Below, in pieces: positions 1 through 5,324 of a stretch of DNA of 5,324 bases. Source of the stretch: Chloroflexota bacterium (GTDB lineage Bacteria; Chloroflexota; Dehalococcoidia; UBA1151; UBA1328); assembly GCA_002687335.1 (NCBI GenBank), contig NYZY01000042.1:2407-7730 (forward strand), in the 5' to 3' direction. Below the pieces are notes generated by a model, which did no database searches, was not told where the DNA came from, and was given only the letters and a program-made list of their open reading frames with translations. Both the position numbers and the translations under genes were made by a program. Within the stretch, counting starts at the first letter, position 1. The number at the start of each line of letters is the position of its first letter.

Positions 1-543
1 GGTGATAGCGTCGTTGTAATGGGTGCCGGCCCAATAGGTCTACTGATAATGCAAGTGCTGAACGCAGGTGGAGCAGGGGCGGTATATGTTTCCGAACCAG
101 CGACGGCGCGGGCTGAGGCCGCACGTGTGCTTGGAGCCACGGTTGTGATGAATCCGACTGAAGAGGATGTGGTTTCGAAAGTTCTTGAGATTTCAGGCGG
201 ACCTGGCGTACCTGTTGCATTCGACGCAGCAGCGGCTCGACCTACACTTCAACAAGGTCTGGAGATGGTACGCCGAGGTGGCCAGGTGCTGGTGGTGTCA
301 ATGGCTTGGGAAGATGTGGATCTTTTGACCGTCGAGTGGATTGGTCGGGAGGTGGAAATGAAGGCATCGTACGGATCTCAACCGATTGATTGGCGAACGG
401 TCTTGAAATTAATGGAGCGGGGTCTATTGTCCAAGCAGGCAATGGTGACTGATGAAAGCTTCATTGGTTTCGATGAGATGCAATCGTCGATGGAGCGGCT
501 GATGAAACCTGAAGAGCACGTCCAATTAGTGCTGGTCCCATAG
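1..543 (+). CDS. Zinc-type MDR alcohol/polyol dehydrogenase, C-terminal part (5' truncated by window edge)
   Basis: The reading frame is open from base 1, so the ATG at position 19 is an internal Met and not the start. The visible 180 residues are the Rossmann cofactor domain and C-terminal tail of a medium-chain dehydrogenase/reductase. The family is normally about 340-350 residues, so roughly the N-terminal half, with the catalytic zinc ligands, is missing. Visible residues 8-13 read GAGPIG, the GxGxxG dinucleotide-binding loop. An acidic residue (Glu32) ends the second beta strand, which usually means NAD(H) rather than NADP(H). The stretches ARVLGA, VAFDAA and RRGGQVLVV are typical of the sorbitol, butanediol and threonine dehydrogenase branch. 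By family, it would oxidise a secondary alcohol or polyol, or reduce the ketone, in the cytosol. It lies 124 bp upstream of the ThDP enzyme on the same strand and may be co-transcribed with it. The exact substrate is not determinable without the N-terminus. Confidence 0.9.
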   Translation, partial: GDSVVVMGAGPIGLLIMQVLNAGGAGAVYVSEPATARAEAARVLGATVVMNPTEEDVVSKVLEISGGPGVPVAFDAAAARPTLQQGLEMVRRGGQVLVVSMAWEDVDLLTVEWIGREVEMKASYGSQPIDWRTVLKLMERGLLSKQAMVTDESFIGFDEMQSSMERLMKPEEHVQLVLVP

Positions 544-610
544 GCGTTGTTGTAAATATACGCTCGACGAATTTCACCTAGAGCGGGTAGTATGCCCAGA
601 CTCGTTATTA

Positions 611-637
611 TTGACTGAGTTATGGGTTCGATATACC
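611..637 (+). promoter_or_regulatory. Weak candidate sigma70-type promoter upstream of the ThDP enzyme
   Basis: The 124-bp gap between the first dehydrogenase and the ThDP gene contains TTGACT (611-616), a good -35 match, followed 15 bp later by TATACC (632-637), a fair -10 match. The spacer is shorter than the preferred 16-18 bp, so this is only a candidate. The gap also lacks a convincing terminator, so read-through from the upstream dehydrogenase is equally possible. Apart from this and the ribosome binding site I see nothing in the gap. Confidence 0.22.
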
Positions 638-654
638 GCCTCTTTGACTCGCTT

Positions 655-658
655 GGAG
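655..658 (+). promoter_or_regulatory. Ribosome binding site of the ThDP enzyme
   Basis: GGAG lies 9 bases before the ATG at 668. This is good Shine-Dalgarno spacing and supports that start, as does the fact that family-typical N-terminal sequence begins within about ten residues of it. Confidence 0.6.
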
Positions 659-667
659 CACACCTAA

Positions 668-2404
668 ATGGCATCTCGCTCTTTTACCGGAAATCCATCA
701 CAAATAATTATTGAACAACTGGTGGCTTCTGGAGTTCGCCATCTGTTCTATAATCCCGGATCCCGTGAAGCCCGTTTTTTCGACACCCTTCACAGTCGTC
801 CTGAAATCAGCGGAGTCATCGGTCTTCACGAAGGTACTGTCACTGCGATGGCCGGAGGATTTGCGCAGGTAAATTCTGATCCAGCCGTCATGTCAGTTCA
901 CCTAGGGGCAGGACTAGCGCAGAGCCTTGGACAGATGATTAATGTTTGGGCTGCAAGCCTTCCAGTGGTGATGATTACATTTGTGGGTGATACCGGTAGC
1001 TATGCGGATCGCATTACACTTGACCTTGGACATGATGTTGGACCGACATCTATCGGTGCACCTTTCATGAAAGCCAATTGGACGGTAATTGATCCCGGGG
1101 GTCTGGCGACTGCAGTAGACCGCGCACTCAAGGTTGCTATGACTCCACCAATCGGACCTGTTCACATTGCCGCGTACGACAGGATTTTAGGGGCCGAGCA
1201 CATAACAACTTCGATTATAGAAGGACCGCCGGCTCGCCCACGCGCGGGGTACCCCGACGACCGTGACGTTGAGGAAATTGCCAGAACACTCCATGAAGCC
1301 AAACGACCTTTGATTTATGTCGGTGACGGGGTCAATAAGAGTGGAGCAGAAAGTCAGTTGGCTGCCATTGCTGATCATTTTGGTAGTAACGTTGCTTCAA
1401 TGTGGGGTGATCTTAGAGGTGTATCAGCAGCACACCCGCTCCACTGTGGGTATTTCCGTGGACCCGTTGTAGATCTAGAACCTGATGCCATCTTAGCGAT
1501 TGGTGTACGTCACGGAGCTAGCGGGAATCCAGCCGACTTTGACCTGTTCAAAACTGCTAAAAAAATTGTTGCAGTAGGTCCTGATGTTGAGATATTTGAA
1601 AATATTCCCGGATTGGATTTAGCGGTTATGGCTGACGAGTACCGCGTGATAGAAAAATTGGCTTTACTGGCGAATTCTGAATATGAAGCAAAAGCTTATG
1701 ATGAAAGGCGTCAAACGGCTCATAAAGCTGCGGAAAAATTTAGAAACGACAGAAGAGTAGGGTTGCAGTCACCAAGCGAAATCCCCGGGCATGTTCGACC
1801 GATAGCTCTTTTAGATGCTGTAGATAATGGTCTCGAAAAACTCGGTGGTGGCATCATTACGACAGAACAGTTCGCTGTCCCACTTGAGGATGTTGTTGCA
1901 AAGCCGAACGGTGGTTCTAATACGTATATACGACCGGCTGGAGGCTCCGAAGGTTACGGAATGGGGGCCCCGCTGGGCGCCAAACTGGCGGCTCCTGATA
2001 CGCCGGTAGTCGGCGTGGTTGGAGATGGATCTGTGTATTATTCCGACTCTGCTTTTTGGAGTGCGGCTCATCATCAAATTCCCGTTTTATATGTTGTTCC
2101 TAATAACAGTGCGTATGGAATTGTTGCCGGTGCTTTTGCTGGAGCGGACGGTGTCATGAAAGACACAGGAGAATACGCTGGAGTGGTACTGGATGGGATT
2201 GATATCGTTCAACTGGCAGGCTCTTTTGGCGTAGAGGGTCGCAAGGTGGATGATGAGTCCGAGATAGATTTGGTGGTACAAGAGGGATTGGACACGGTTG
2301 AGCGTGAGGGTCGTCCGATGGTTCTGGATGTGAAATTGCCACTCGGTGTACCGGCCGGTGGCAGGCCAGCCAAGCCAGTTAAATTTACCGATATGAACAA
2401 GTAG
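668..2404 (+). CDS. ThDP-dependent 2-oxoacid decarboxylase-like enzyme (benzoylformate decarboxylase / acetolactate synthase superfamily)
   Basis: A complete 578-residue protein with the three-domain POX fold: N-terminal pyrimidine-binding domain (about 8-180), central domain (about 195-345) and C-terminal pyrophosphate-binding domain (about 385-560). The cofactor-activating Glu is Glu55, in LHEGTV. The Mg/ThDP motif runs from GDGS (452-455) to the Asn pair 479-480. Among family members it most resembles benzoylformate decarboxylase. NPGS (29-32) and VHLGAG (77-82) place Ser32 and His78 where that enzyme has catalytic Ser26 and His70, and the GDGS...YS.SA.W.AA...IP...NN..YG pattern is shared. 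The second catalytic His of that enzyme (His281) has no clear equivalent; His282 is near but out of register. The pocket residues after the Asn pair also differ. Such enzymes decarboxylate a 2-oxoacid to an aldehyde, or carboligate two carbonyls, in the cytosol. It is about 50 residues longer than benzoylformate decarboxylase. It could instead be annotated as an acetolactate-synthase-like protein, but no regulatory small subunit lies nearby and a biosynthetic role is unlikely. Family certain, substrate unknown. Confidence 0.93.
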   Translation: MASRSFTGNPSQIIIEQLVASGVRHLFYNPGSREARFFDTLHSRPEISGVIGLHEGTVTAMAGGFAQVNSDPAVMSVHLGAGLAQSLGQMINVWAASLPVVMITFVGDTGSYADRITLDLGHDVGPTSIGAPFMKANWTVIDPGGLATAVDRALKVAMTPPIGPVHIAAYDRILGAEHITTSIIEGPPARPRAGYPDDRDVEEIARTLHEAKRPLIYVGDGVNKSGAESQLAAIADHFGSNVASMWGDLRGVSAAHPLHCGYFRGPVVDLEPDAILAIGVRHGASGNPADFDLFKTAKKIVAVGPDVEIFENIPGLDLAVMADEYRVIEKLALLANSEYEAKAYDERRQTAHKAAEKFRNDRRVGLQSPSEIPGHVRPIALLDAVDNGLEKLGGGIITTEQFAVPLEDVVAKPNGGSNTYIRPAGGSEGYGMGAPLGAKLAAPDTPVVGVVGDGSVYYSDSAFWSAAHHQIPVLYVVPNNSAYGIVAGAFAGADGVMKDTGEYAGVVLDGIDIVQLAGSFGVEGRKVDDESEIDLVVQEGLDTVEREGRPMVLDVKLPLGVPAGGRPAKPVKFTDMNK

Positions 2405-2432
2405 GTCGTGCACAAAGTTTTGTTCATAGACC

Positions 2433-2454
2433 CTTCACTTGTTGTGAAGTTTAA
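2433..2454 (+). terminator. Small candidate intrinsic terminator in a 46-bp convergent gap
   Basis: CTTCAC (2433-2438) and GTGAAG (2444-2449) form a perfect 6-bp stem with a 5-base loop, followed by TTTAATT. On the plus strand this is a short stem plus a U-rich tail, 28 bp after the ThDP gene's stop codon, so it could end that transcript. On the minus strand the hairpin is not followed by a T run. Its tail overlaps the stop codon of the converging M81 gene. The stem is short, so the terminator may be weak. Confidence 0.45.
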
Positions 2455-3941
2455 TTAGAGAATATTTCCACTTGAGGCATGAATTTCGTGTCCTCCTCAA
2501 GGGGATACATTGGGCGATCACAGATGGTATGTCCCAGTGTTTTCAGATTGGCGCTCGTGGCTCCTGGAGCGTCCACATTGAAGTTCGCTTCTACCCAGTC
2601 GTCGAAGAATGCTGGTTCACAGTGAGGGGATTTGACGATAGTTGAGTGGAAGTCCCGGGGATCTAGTCCGACTTTAAAAAACAGAGCGCGATCTACCAAC
2701 ATAACCGTGCCTGTAGTGACTACTACGGTCAGATTACCCGACCGTAGCACTGCTGTAGGACCGATGGTTGGCTCGTACTTCCATGTTTCGCATTTCATTG
2801 TGCCGTCGGCTAGTGAAATCACAGACCAGTCGAGTTCAAGTGGAACGAATTGGTTGTCATGTGTTCCGCCAATTCCCATACGGAATGTCCCGCCGACACC
2901 CAGGTTATGTGCTGTTGCTGCGGCATCAGGATCCACTAGCGGGGCAAGTATCGAGTGCGGATAACTGGTTCGAATCATCTCGGAAATGATGGCGTTACTG
3001 TCTCCCGAAGAACCAGAGCTTGGGGCGTCTGCTGCGTCTGTGAAAGCTATTGGCCCGGCCATAGATGCTCCCATTGAAACGGCTTTTTGAAGTGATACAA
3101 ACTGTCCCTGCATGATGTGACGGTTTGGCCAAAAATCGTTAGCCATTTGTAACGCGCCTTGTTCCGCTAGGTCCTGGTCGTTATCGGTGAAAACGTAGGC
3201 TTGGCTGCCTAATTCTGGTACGTCCGTGAAGGGGTTGCAGATAAAGAATCCCGCTGAGAGTACCGAAGGGTTTTCTTGGAGTTTTTTCGCGTAGCGGATT
3301 TGTGCTCCAAAAGCTCCTGTTTCGGTGATTAGTTCATTACCACGGACGATGGCTGGGACTCTTACTCGTGCGGCTACAGGTTTAACTCCCTCTTTTAGTA
3401 TTCGTGTTAGAAATTTTGCAGCCCGTTGGCCGGTGTCACCGAAATCTACATGTGGATAAGTGTGAAAAGATGCCAGACCATTAATGTTTTGCAACATTTT
3501 TGCTGTCAGGATTCCGTGTAAGTCCATCGAGATCACAATCGGCACATTGTTTCCTAGGATTTTTCGTGCCTCTTCGAGCAAATAGCCTTCAGGATCGAGA
3601 AGCTCAGTTGTACCCATTGCACCATGCATTGAAAAGTACACACCATCGATTTTTCCGGCGTGTGGTTTCAATGATTCTAGAAATTCAGCGGCGATTCGTT
3701 CAAAAGCAGCGTGGCTAAGAGGACCGGCAGCTACTCCTTCTGCATCGAAAGTGAACACTAGCTTAAGATCGTCTCCGAATGATGACCTAAGTTCCGCTAT
3801 TGCTCCACCGATTTGTGAGTCTGTTCCCTCGTGGTTCGCCTGTATTTCATCGCCCCGCATATATTCGAAAAAATCGTACTCGCATGGCACGGGATTGAAT
3901 GATGAGATCTCTTGTTGGCAGCCGGCGATCAGAATACGCAT
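2451..3941 (-). CDS. M81-family metallohydrolase, MlrC-like (peptidase/amidase)
   Basis: A complete 496-residue protein of the MlrC (microcystin-degradation) family, with the usual two parts: an N-terminal metal-binding domain (about 1-290) and a C-terminal domain (about 300-490). Signature stretches are SMHGAM (104-109), SMDLHG (138-143), TYPHVD (161-166), the Gly/Ser-rich ADAPSSGSSGDS (304-315) and DRPMYPLE (475-482). As I recall the MlrC structure, zinc is bound by a His, an Asp-x-His pair and a further His. His106, Asp140, His142 and His164 here have the matching spacing, so the site looks intact. The N-terminal family motif, usually Q/M-HETNTF, reads QQEISSF, with Gln10 replacing His. 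There is no signal peptide, so it is cytosolic. MlrC itself cleaves a linear tetrapeptide, but most relatives have unknown amide or peptide substrates and this one need not act on microcystin. The start is well supported, since MRILIAG is where the family begins. It converges on the ThDP gene and diverges from the second dehydrogenase. Confidence 0.93.
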   Translation of the reverse strand: MRILIAGCQQEISSFNPVPCEYDFFEYMRGDEIQANHEGTDSQIGGAIAELRSSFGDDLKLVFTFDAEGVAAGPLSHAAFERIAAEFLESLKPHAGKIDGVYFSMHGAMGTTELLDPEGYLLEEARKILGNNVPIVISMDLHGILTAKMLQNINGLASFHTYPHVDFGDTGQRAAKFLTRILKEGVKPVAARVRVPAIVRGNELITETGAFGAQIRYAKKLQENPSVLSAGFFICNPFTDVPELGSQAYVFTDNDQDLAEQGALQMANDFWPNRHIMQGQFVSLQKAVSMGASMAGPIAFTDAADAPSSGSSGDSNAIISEMIRTSYPHSILAPLVDPDAAATAHNLGVGGTFRMGIGGTHDNQFVPLELDWSVISLADGTMKCETWKYEPTIGPTAVLRSGNLTVVVTTGTVMLVDRALFFKVGLDPRDFHSTIVKSPHCEPAFFDDWVEANFNVDAPGATSANLKTLGHTICDRPMYPLEEDTKFMPQVEIFSN

Positions 3942-3952
3942 GGACCTTGTTT

Positions 3953-3958
3953 TCCTCT
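3953..3958 (-). promoter_or_regulatory. Ribosome binding site of the M81 hydrolase
   Basis: Read on the minus strand this is AGAGGA, 11 bases before the ATG that begins at 3941. An additional AAGG (3945-3948) lies only 3 bases from the ATG and is too close to be the main site. Confidence 0.4.
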
Positions 3959-4071
3959 TTTGTTAGCTTGTCGAAAGAAAATGTATCAGTACTCAATGAT
4001 GGAAAGTTGGATTTATTAGGATTGTTCGCGACGTTGGCTAAGTGTAGAGTTTCTGTCGGTTCATCGCCTCC

Positions 4072-4090
4072 AACACTTATGAAAGCTGTT
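4072..4090 (+). other. Possible leader hairpin just before a TTG start
   Basis: AACACTT (4072-4078) pairs with AAG and TGTT (4083-4085 and 4087-4090), with one bulged C at 4086 and an ATGA tetraloop. The structure ends 8 bases before the TTG start of the second dehydrogenase, and its 3' arm takes up most of the only purine-rich stretch (GAAAG, 4081-4085) that might weakly bind the ribosome. A seven-residue mini-ORF (MKAVNRN) starts at the ATG in the loop at 4079 and its TGA (4100-4102) overlaps the TTG. Both could be chance. Confidence 0.25.
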
Positions 4091-4098
4091 AATAGAAA

Positions 4099-5082
4099 TT
4101 GAAAGCCGCCAGACTCGTATCACCTGCAACATTTGAATTCATAGACCTGCCAGATCCCGTTCCGTCAGATGGGCAGGCTAAGATCAGAATAGAAGCAGTT
4201 TCTGTATGTGGTAGTGATATTCATGGAACCTTTCATGCAGATTTACCAGAGGAAAGTTACCCTATGGCTCCCGGGTTGGGTTGCCACGAGATAGCTGGCA
4301 CTGTCGTTGAGTCGAAGACAGAGGAAGTTAAAGAGGGACAGCGGGCGATTGTACTGCCGACGCGTGGATCTGGTGGACTCGCTGAATACATGGTGCAGAC
4401 TCCTGATCGCATACTTCCGGTTCCCGAATGGGGGTCGATCGATGAGTGGGTGATGTGCCAACATACCGGCACCGTTCTCTACTCTGTCAAGCAGATGGGC
4501 AATATCGCTGGTACCCGCGTAGCAGTTCTGGGGCAGGGCGGTATTGGACTGTCGTTTACGATGCTGGCAGAAAAGCAGGGTGCGTTACAAATAATTGGAA
4601 TCGACCCTGTAGAGGCTCGGCTGGAAAAAGCGCTTTCAGTAGGTGCGACCAACACGGTAAACCCGAGCAAAGACGATATGTATGAGGCGATCGAAGAACT
4701 GACAGGTGGGGAGGGCATAGACATCGTGGTTGACGCAACTGGCGATCCTGAGGGATTTGGGCAGTGCATAAAGATTGTGAAACGCTGGGGAATGTTCGTC
4801 AGTTTTAGTCTTACGGGTCAAGGCGGGAAGGTATCTTCATTCCTGCATCAGGAATTCATGTTCAAGGCTGCAAAGATTATTCCTACCCAGGTTGCTGCCA
4901 CGTCGCAACCTACAAAGGACATACGTGAGACGATTGCTCTCAAAGAACGCGGTTGGATCGACCCGGGTGTGCTGAAGAGCCACAATCTAGACTTTTCTGA
5001 GGTTCAGAAGGCTTATGATATGTACGCTGGACACGAGGACGGCGTTATCAAAGTTGCACTGTCGGTCAATGGTCTGAATTAA
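4099..5082 (+). CDS. MDR zinc-binding alcohol dehydrogenase lacking the structural-zinc lobe
   Basis: A complete 327-residue medium-chain dehydrogenase with a GroES-like catalytic domain (about 1-125) and a Rossmann domain (about 126-265). The catalytic zinc ligands are visible: Cys37 in CGSD, His63-Glu64 in GCHE (usually GHE preceded by another residue), and probably Cys120. The nucleotide loop is GQGGIG (145-150), and Asp169 at the end of beta strand two indicates NAD(H). The four-cysteine lobe that binds structural zinc is absent: LPTRGSG (86-92) runs straight into GLAEY, which explains why it is about 15-25 residues shorter than usual. The start is TTG at 4099. An in-frame TAG lies at 4093-4095, the protein begins with the family-typical MKAARLV, and the next in-frame ATG (Met56) would delete Cys37. 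No strong ribosome binding site precedes it, so translation may be weak or controlled. It belongs to a different subfamily from the dehydrogenase at the left edge, so the two are not a recent duplication. The alcohol or ketone substrate is unknown. Confidence 0.93.
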   Translation: MKAARLVSPATFEFIDLPDPVPSDGQAKIRIEAVSVCGSDIHGTFHADLPEESYPMAPGLGCHEIAGTVVESKTEEVKEGQRAIVLPTRGSGGLAEYMVQTPDRILPVPEWGSIDEWVMCQHTGTVLYSVKQMGNIAGTRVAVLGQGGIGLSFTMLAEKQGALQIIGIDPVEARLEKALSVGATNTVNPSKDDMYEAIEELTGGEGIDIVVDATGDPEGFGQCIKIVKRWGMFVSFSLTGQGGKVSSFLHQEFMFKAAKIIPTQVAATSQPTKDIRETIALKERGWIDPGVLKSHNLDFSEVQKAYDMYAGHEDGVIKVALSVNGLN

Positions 5083-5120
5083 AATCTAGTTTGGCATTCC
5101 ACGCGTTAGGATTTGATCGT

Positions 5121-5139
5121 AGACATGATTTTCATGTCT
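5121..5139. terminator. Perfect 8-bp hairpin between convergent genes
   Basis: AGACATGA (5121-5128) and TCATGTCT (5132-5139) form a perfect stem with a TTT loop, 38 bp after the stop of the second dehydrogenase. The 3' arm contains the stop codon (TCA on the plus strand) of the converging partial gene. Neither strand shows a T run after the stem, so it is not a standard intrinsic terminator. Its position between convergent genes still makes a role in ending or stabilising transcripts plausible. Confidence 0.3.
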
Positions 5140-5324
5140 TGTCGAGATAATCCCATTCAGGTTTGAGATCCCATCGGATCGTATCTGCTGGTGAGGTGTT
5201 CTCAGCCCATGGGATTGTTATAGCGAGATTTTCGGTTTGTTCCCTGATTTTTGATTCGATAAATTGGGGTTCCCAATCTTTCAGAACTAGTTCGGTCATA
5301 TCACGCAAAATGTCCGCATGTTCT
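5132..5324 (-). CDS. Unrecognised protein, C-terminal 63 residues (5' part beyond window edge)
   Basis: On the minus strand the frame is open from the window edge (first full codon at 5323) to a TGA at 5134-5132, giving 63 residues. The composition is protein-like: acidic and Trp-rich, with an amphipathic-looking stretch (DILRDMTELVLKDWEPQF) and a tail ending in RWDLKPEWDYLDKT. No start codon with a ribosome binding site is seen within it, and Met9 is the only Met, so it is the end of a longer gene entering from the right. I do not recognise the family. No zinc, nucleotide-binding or membrane motif is visible in the fragment. It converges on the second dehydrogenase with a 49-bp gap, a normal arrangement that supports it as real. 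It could be a spurious open frame, but the gene-tight layout argues against that. Confidence 0.6.
   Translation of the reverse strand, partial: EHADILRDMTELVLKDWEPQFIESKIREQTENLAITIPWAENTSPADTIRWDLKPEWDYLDKT

Larger units (their letters stand above)
3942..4098. promoter_or_regulatory. Divergent intergenic region carrying candidate promoters
   Basis: These 157 bp separate the M81 gene (leftward) from the second dehydrogenase (rightward), so they must hold, or transmit from outside, promoters for both. Rightward candidates are TTGTTC (4022-4027) with a 17-bp spacer to TAGAGT (4045-4050), and TTGTTA (3960-3965) with an 18-bp spacer to TATCAG (3984-3989). Both are only partial matches to sigma70 consensus. 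On the minus strand only poor matches are visible. An inverted repeat, TAAGTGT (4039-4045) and ACACTTA (4073-4079), flanks the start-proximal half and could be an operator or part of an RNA leader structure. No gene is convincing inside the region. Confidence 0.35.

Noticed and set aside
561..585. CGCTC/GAGCG inverted repeat after the first dehydrogenase as a terminator
   Set aside because: The stem is only 5 bp, the loop is 15 bases and no T run follows.
378..674. 98-residue minus-strand open frame across the gap before the ThDP gene
   Set aside because: It runs antisense through the dehydrogenase 3' end, matches no family and has no ribosome binding site. The plus-strand gene is clear.
2087..2413. 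108-residue minus-strand open frame under the 3' end of the ThDP gene
   Set aside because: It is antisense to the conserved cofactor-binding domain, and its translation has no recognisable domain. It is a shadow of the real frame.
3996..4019. Seven-codon open frame (MMESWIY) in the divergent region as a leader peptide
   Set aside because: There is no ribosome binding site, no run of regulatory codons and no adjacent terminator-like structure.
3899..4102. 67-residue plus-strand open frame spanning the divergent region
   Set aside because: It begins inside the M81 coding sequence on the opposite strand, has no ribosome binding site and its composition is not protein-like. Only its last eight codons (from 4079) are mentioned, as a possible mini-ORF.
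4079..4102. ATG at 4079 (MKAV...) as the true start of the second dehydrogenase, joined by a frameshift
   Set aside because: MKAV resembles a dehydrogenase N-terminus, but the frame differs from the gene and ends in TGA. The TTG at 4099 itself gives the complete family-typical MKAARLV start, so no frameshift is needed.
1..5324. Search by eye for mobile elements, CRISPR-like repeats, tRNA or other RNA genes
   Set aside because: No terminal inverted repeats, regularly spaced repeats, transposase motifs or tRNA-like cloverleaf sequences were seen. The intergenic space is too small for most of these.

Overview
This is a compact, protein-coding bacterial segment of moderate base composition (roughly half G+C by eye) with five genes. 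Two of them, at the edges, are truncated by the window. I see no tRNA, rRNA, CRISPR array, insertion sequence or phage gene. The gene families (zinc-type MDR dehydrogenases, a benzoylformate-decarboxylase-like ThDP enzyme, an M81/MlrC-type metallohydrolase) suggest a heterotrophic environmental bacterium. A marine or soil lineage such as SAR202-type Chloroflexota would fit this content, but that is a guess. Nothing in the window fixes the taxonomy.

Layout from left to right. Positions 1-543 (+) hold the C-terminal half of an MDR dehydrogenase whose catalytic domain lies off the left edge. After a 124-bp gap, 668-2404 (+) encodes a complete 578-residue ThDP-dependent 2-oxoacid decarboxylase-like enzyme. 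It converges, across only 46 bp holding a small terminator-like hairpin, on 2451-3941 (-), a complete 496-residue M81/MlrC-type hydrolase. A 157-bp divergent intergenic region follows. Then 4099-5082 (+) encodes a second, complete MDR dehydrogenase that starts with TTG and lacks the structural-zinc lobe. At the right edge, 5132-5324 (-) holds the C-terminal 63 residues of an unrecognised protein converging on the second dehydrogenase.

How they may work together (inference): a ThDP decarboxylase turns a 2-oxoacid into an aldehyde or carboligates it. MDR dehydrogenases interconvert alcohols, polyols or acyloins with carbonyls. M81 enzymes hydrolyse peptide or amide bonds in small, unusual molecules. 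Together they look like part of a catabolic neighbourhood for a small organic compound, with two oppositely directed transcription units. The substrate cannot be read from the sequence. I found no convincing new defence or mobile system. The points most worth a second look are the altered substrate pocket of the decarboxylase, the lobe-less dehydrogenase with its structured leader and weak TTG start, and the unidentified partial gene at the right edge.
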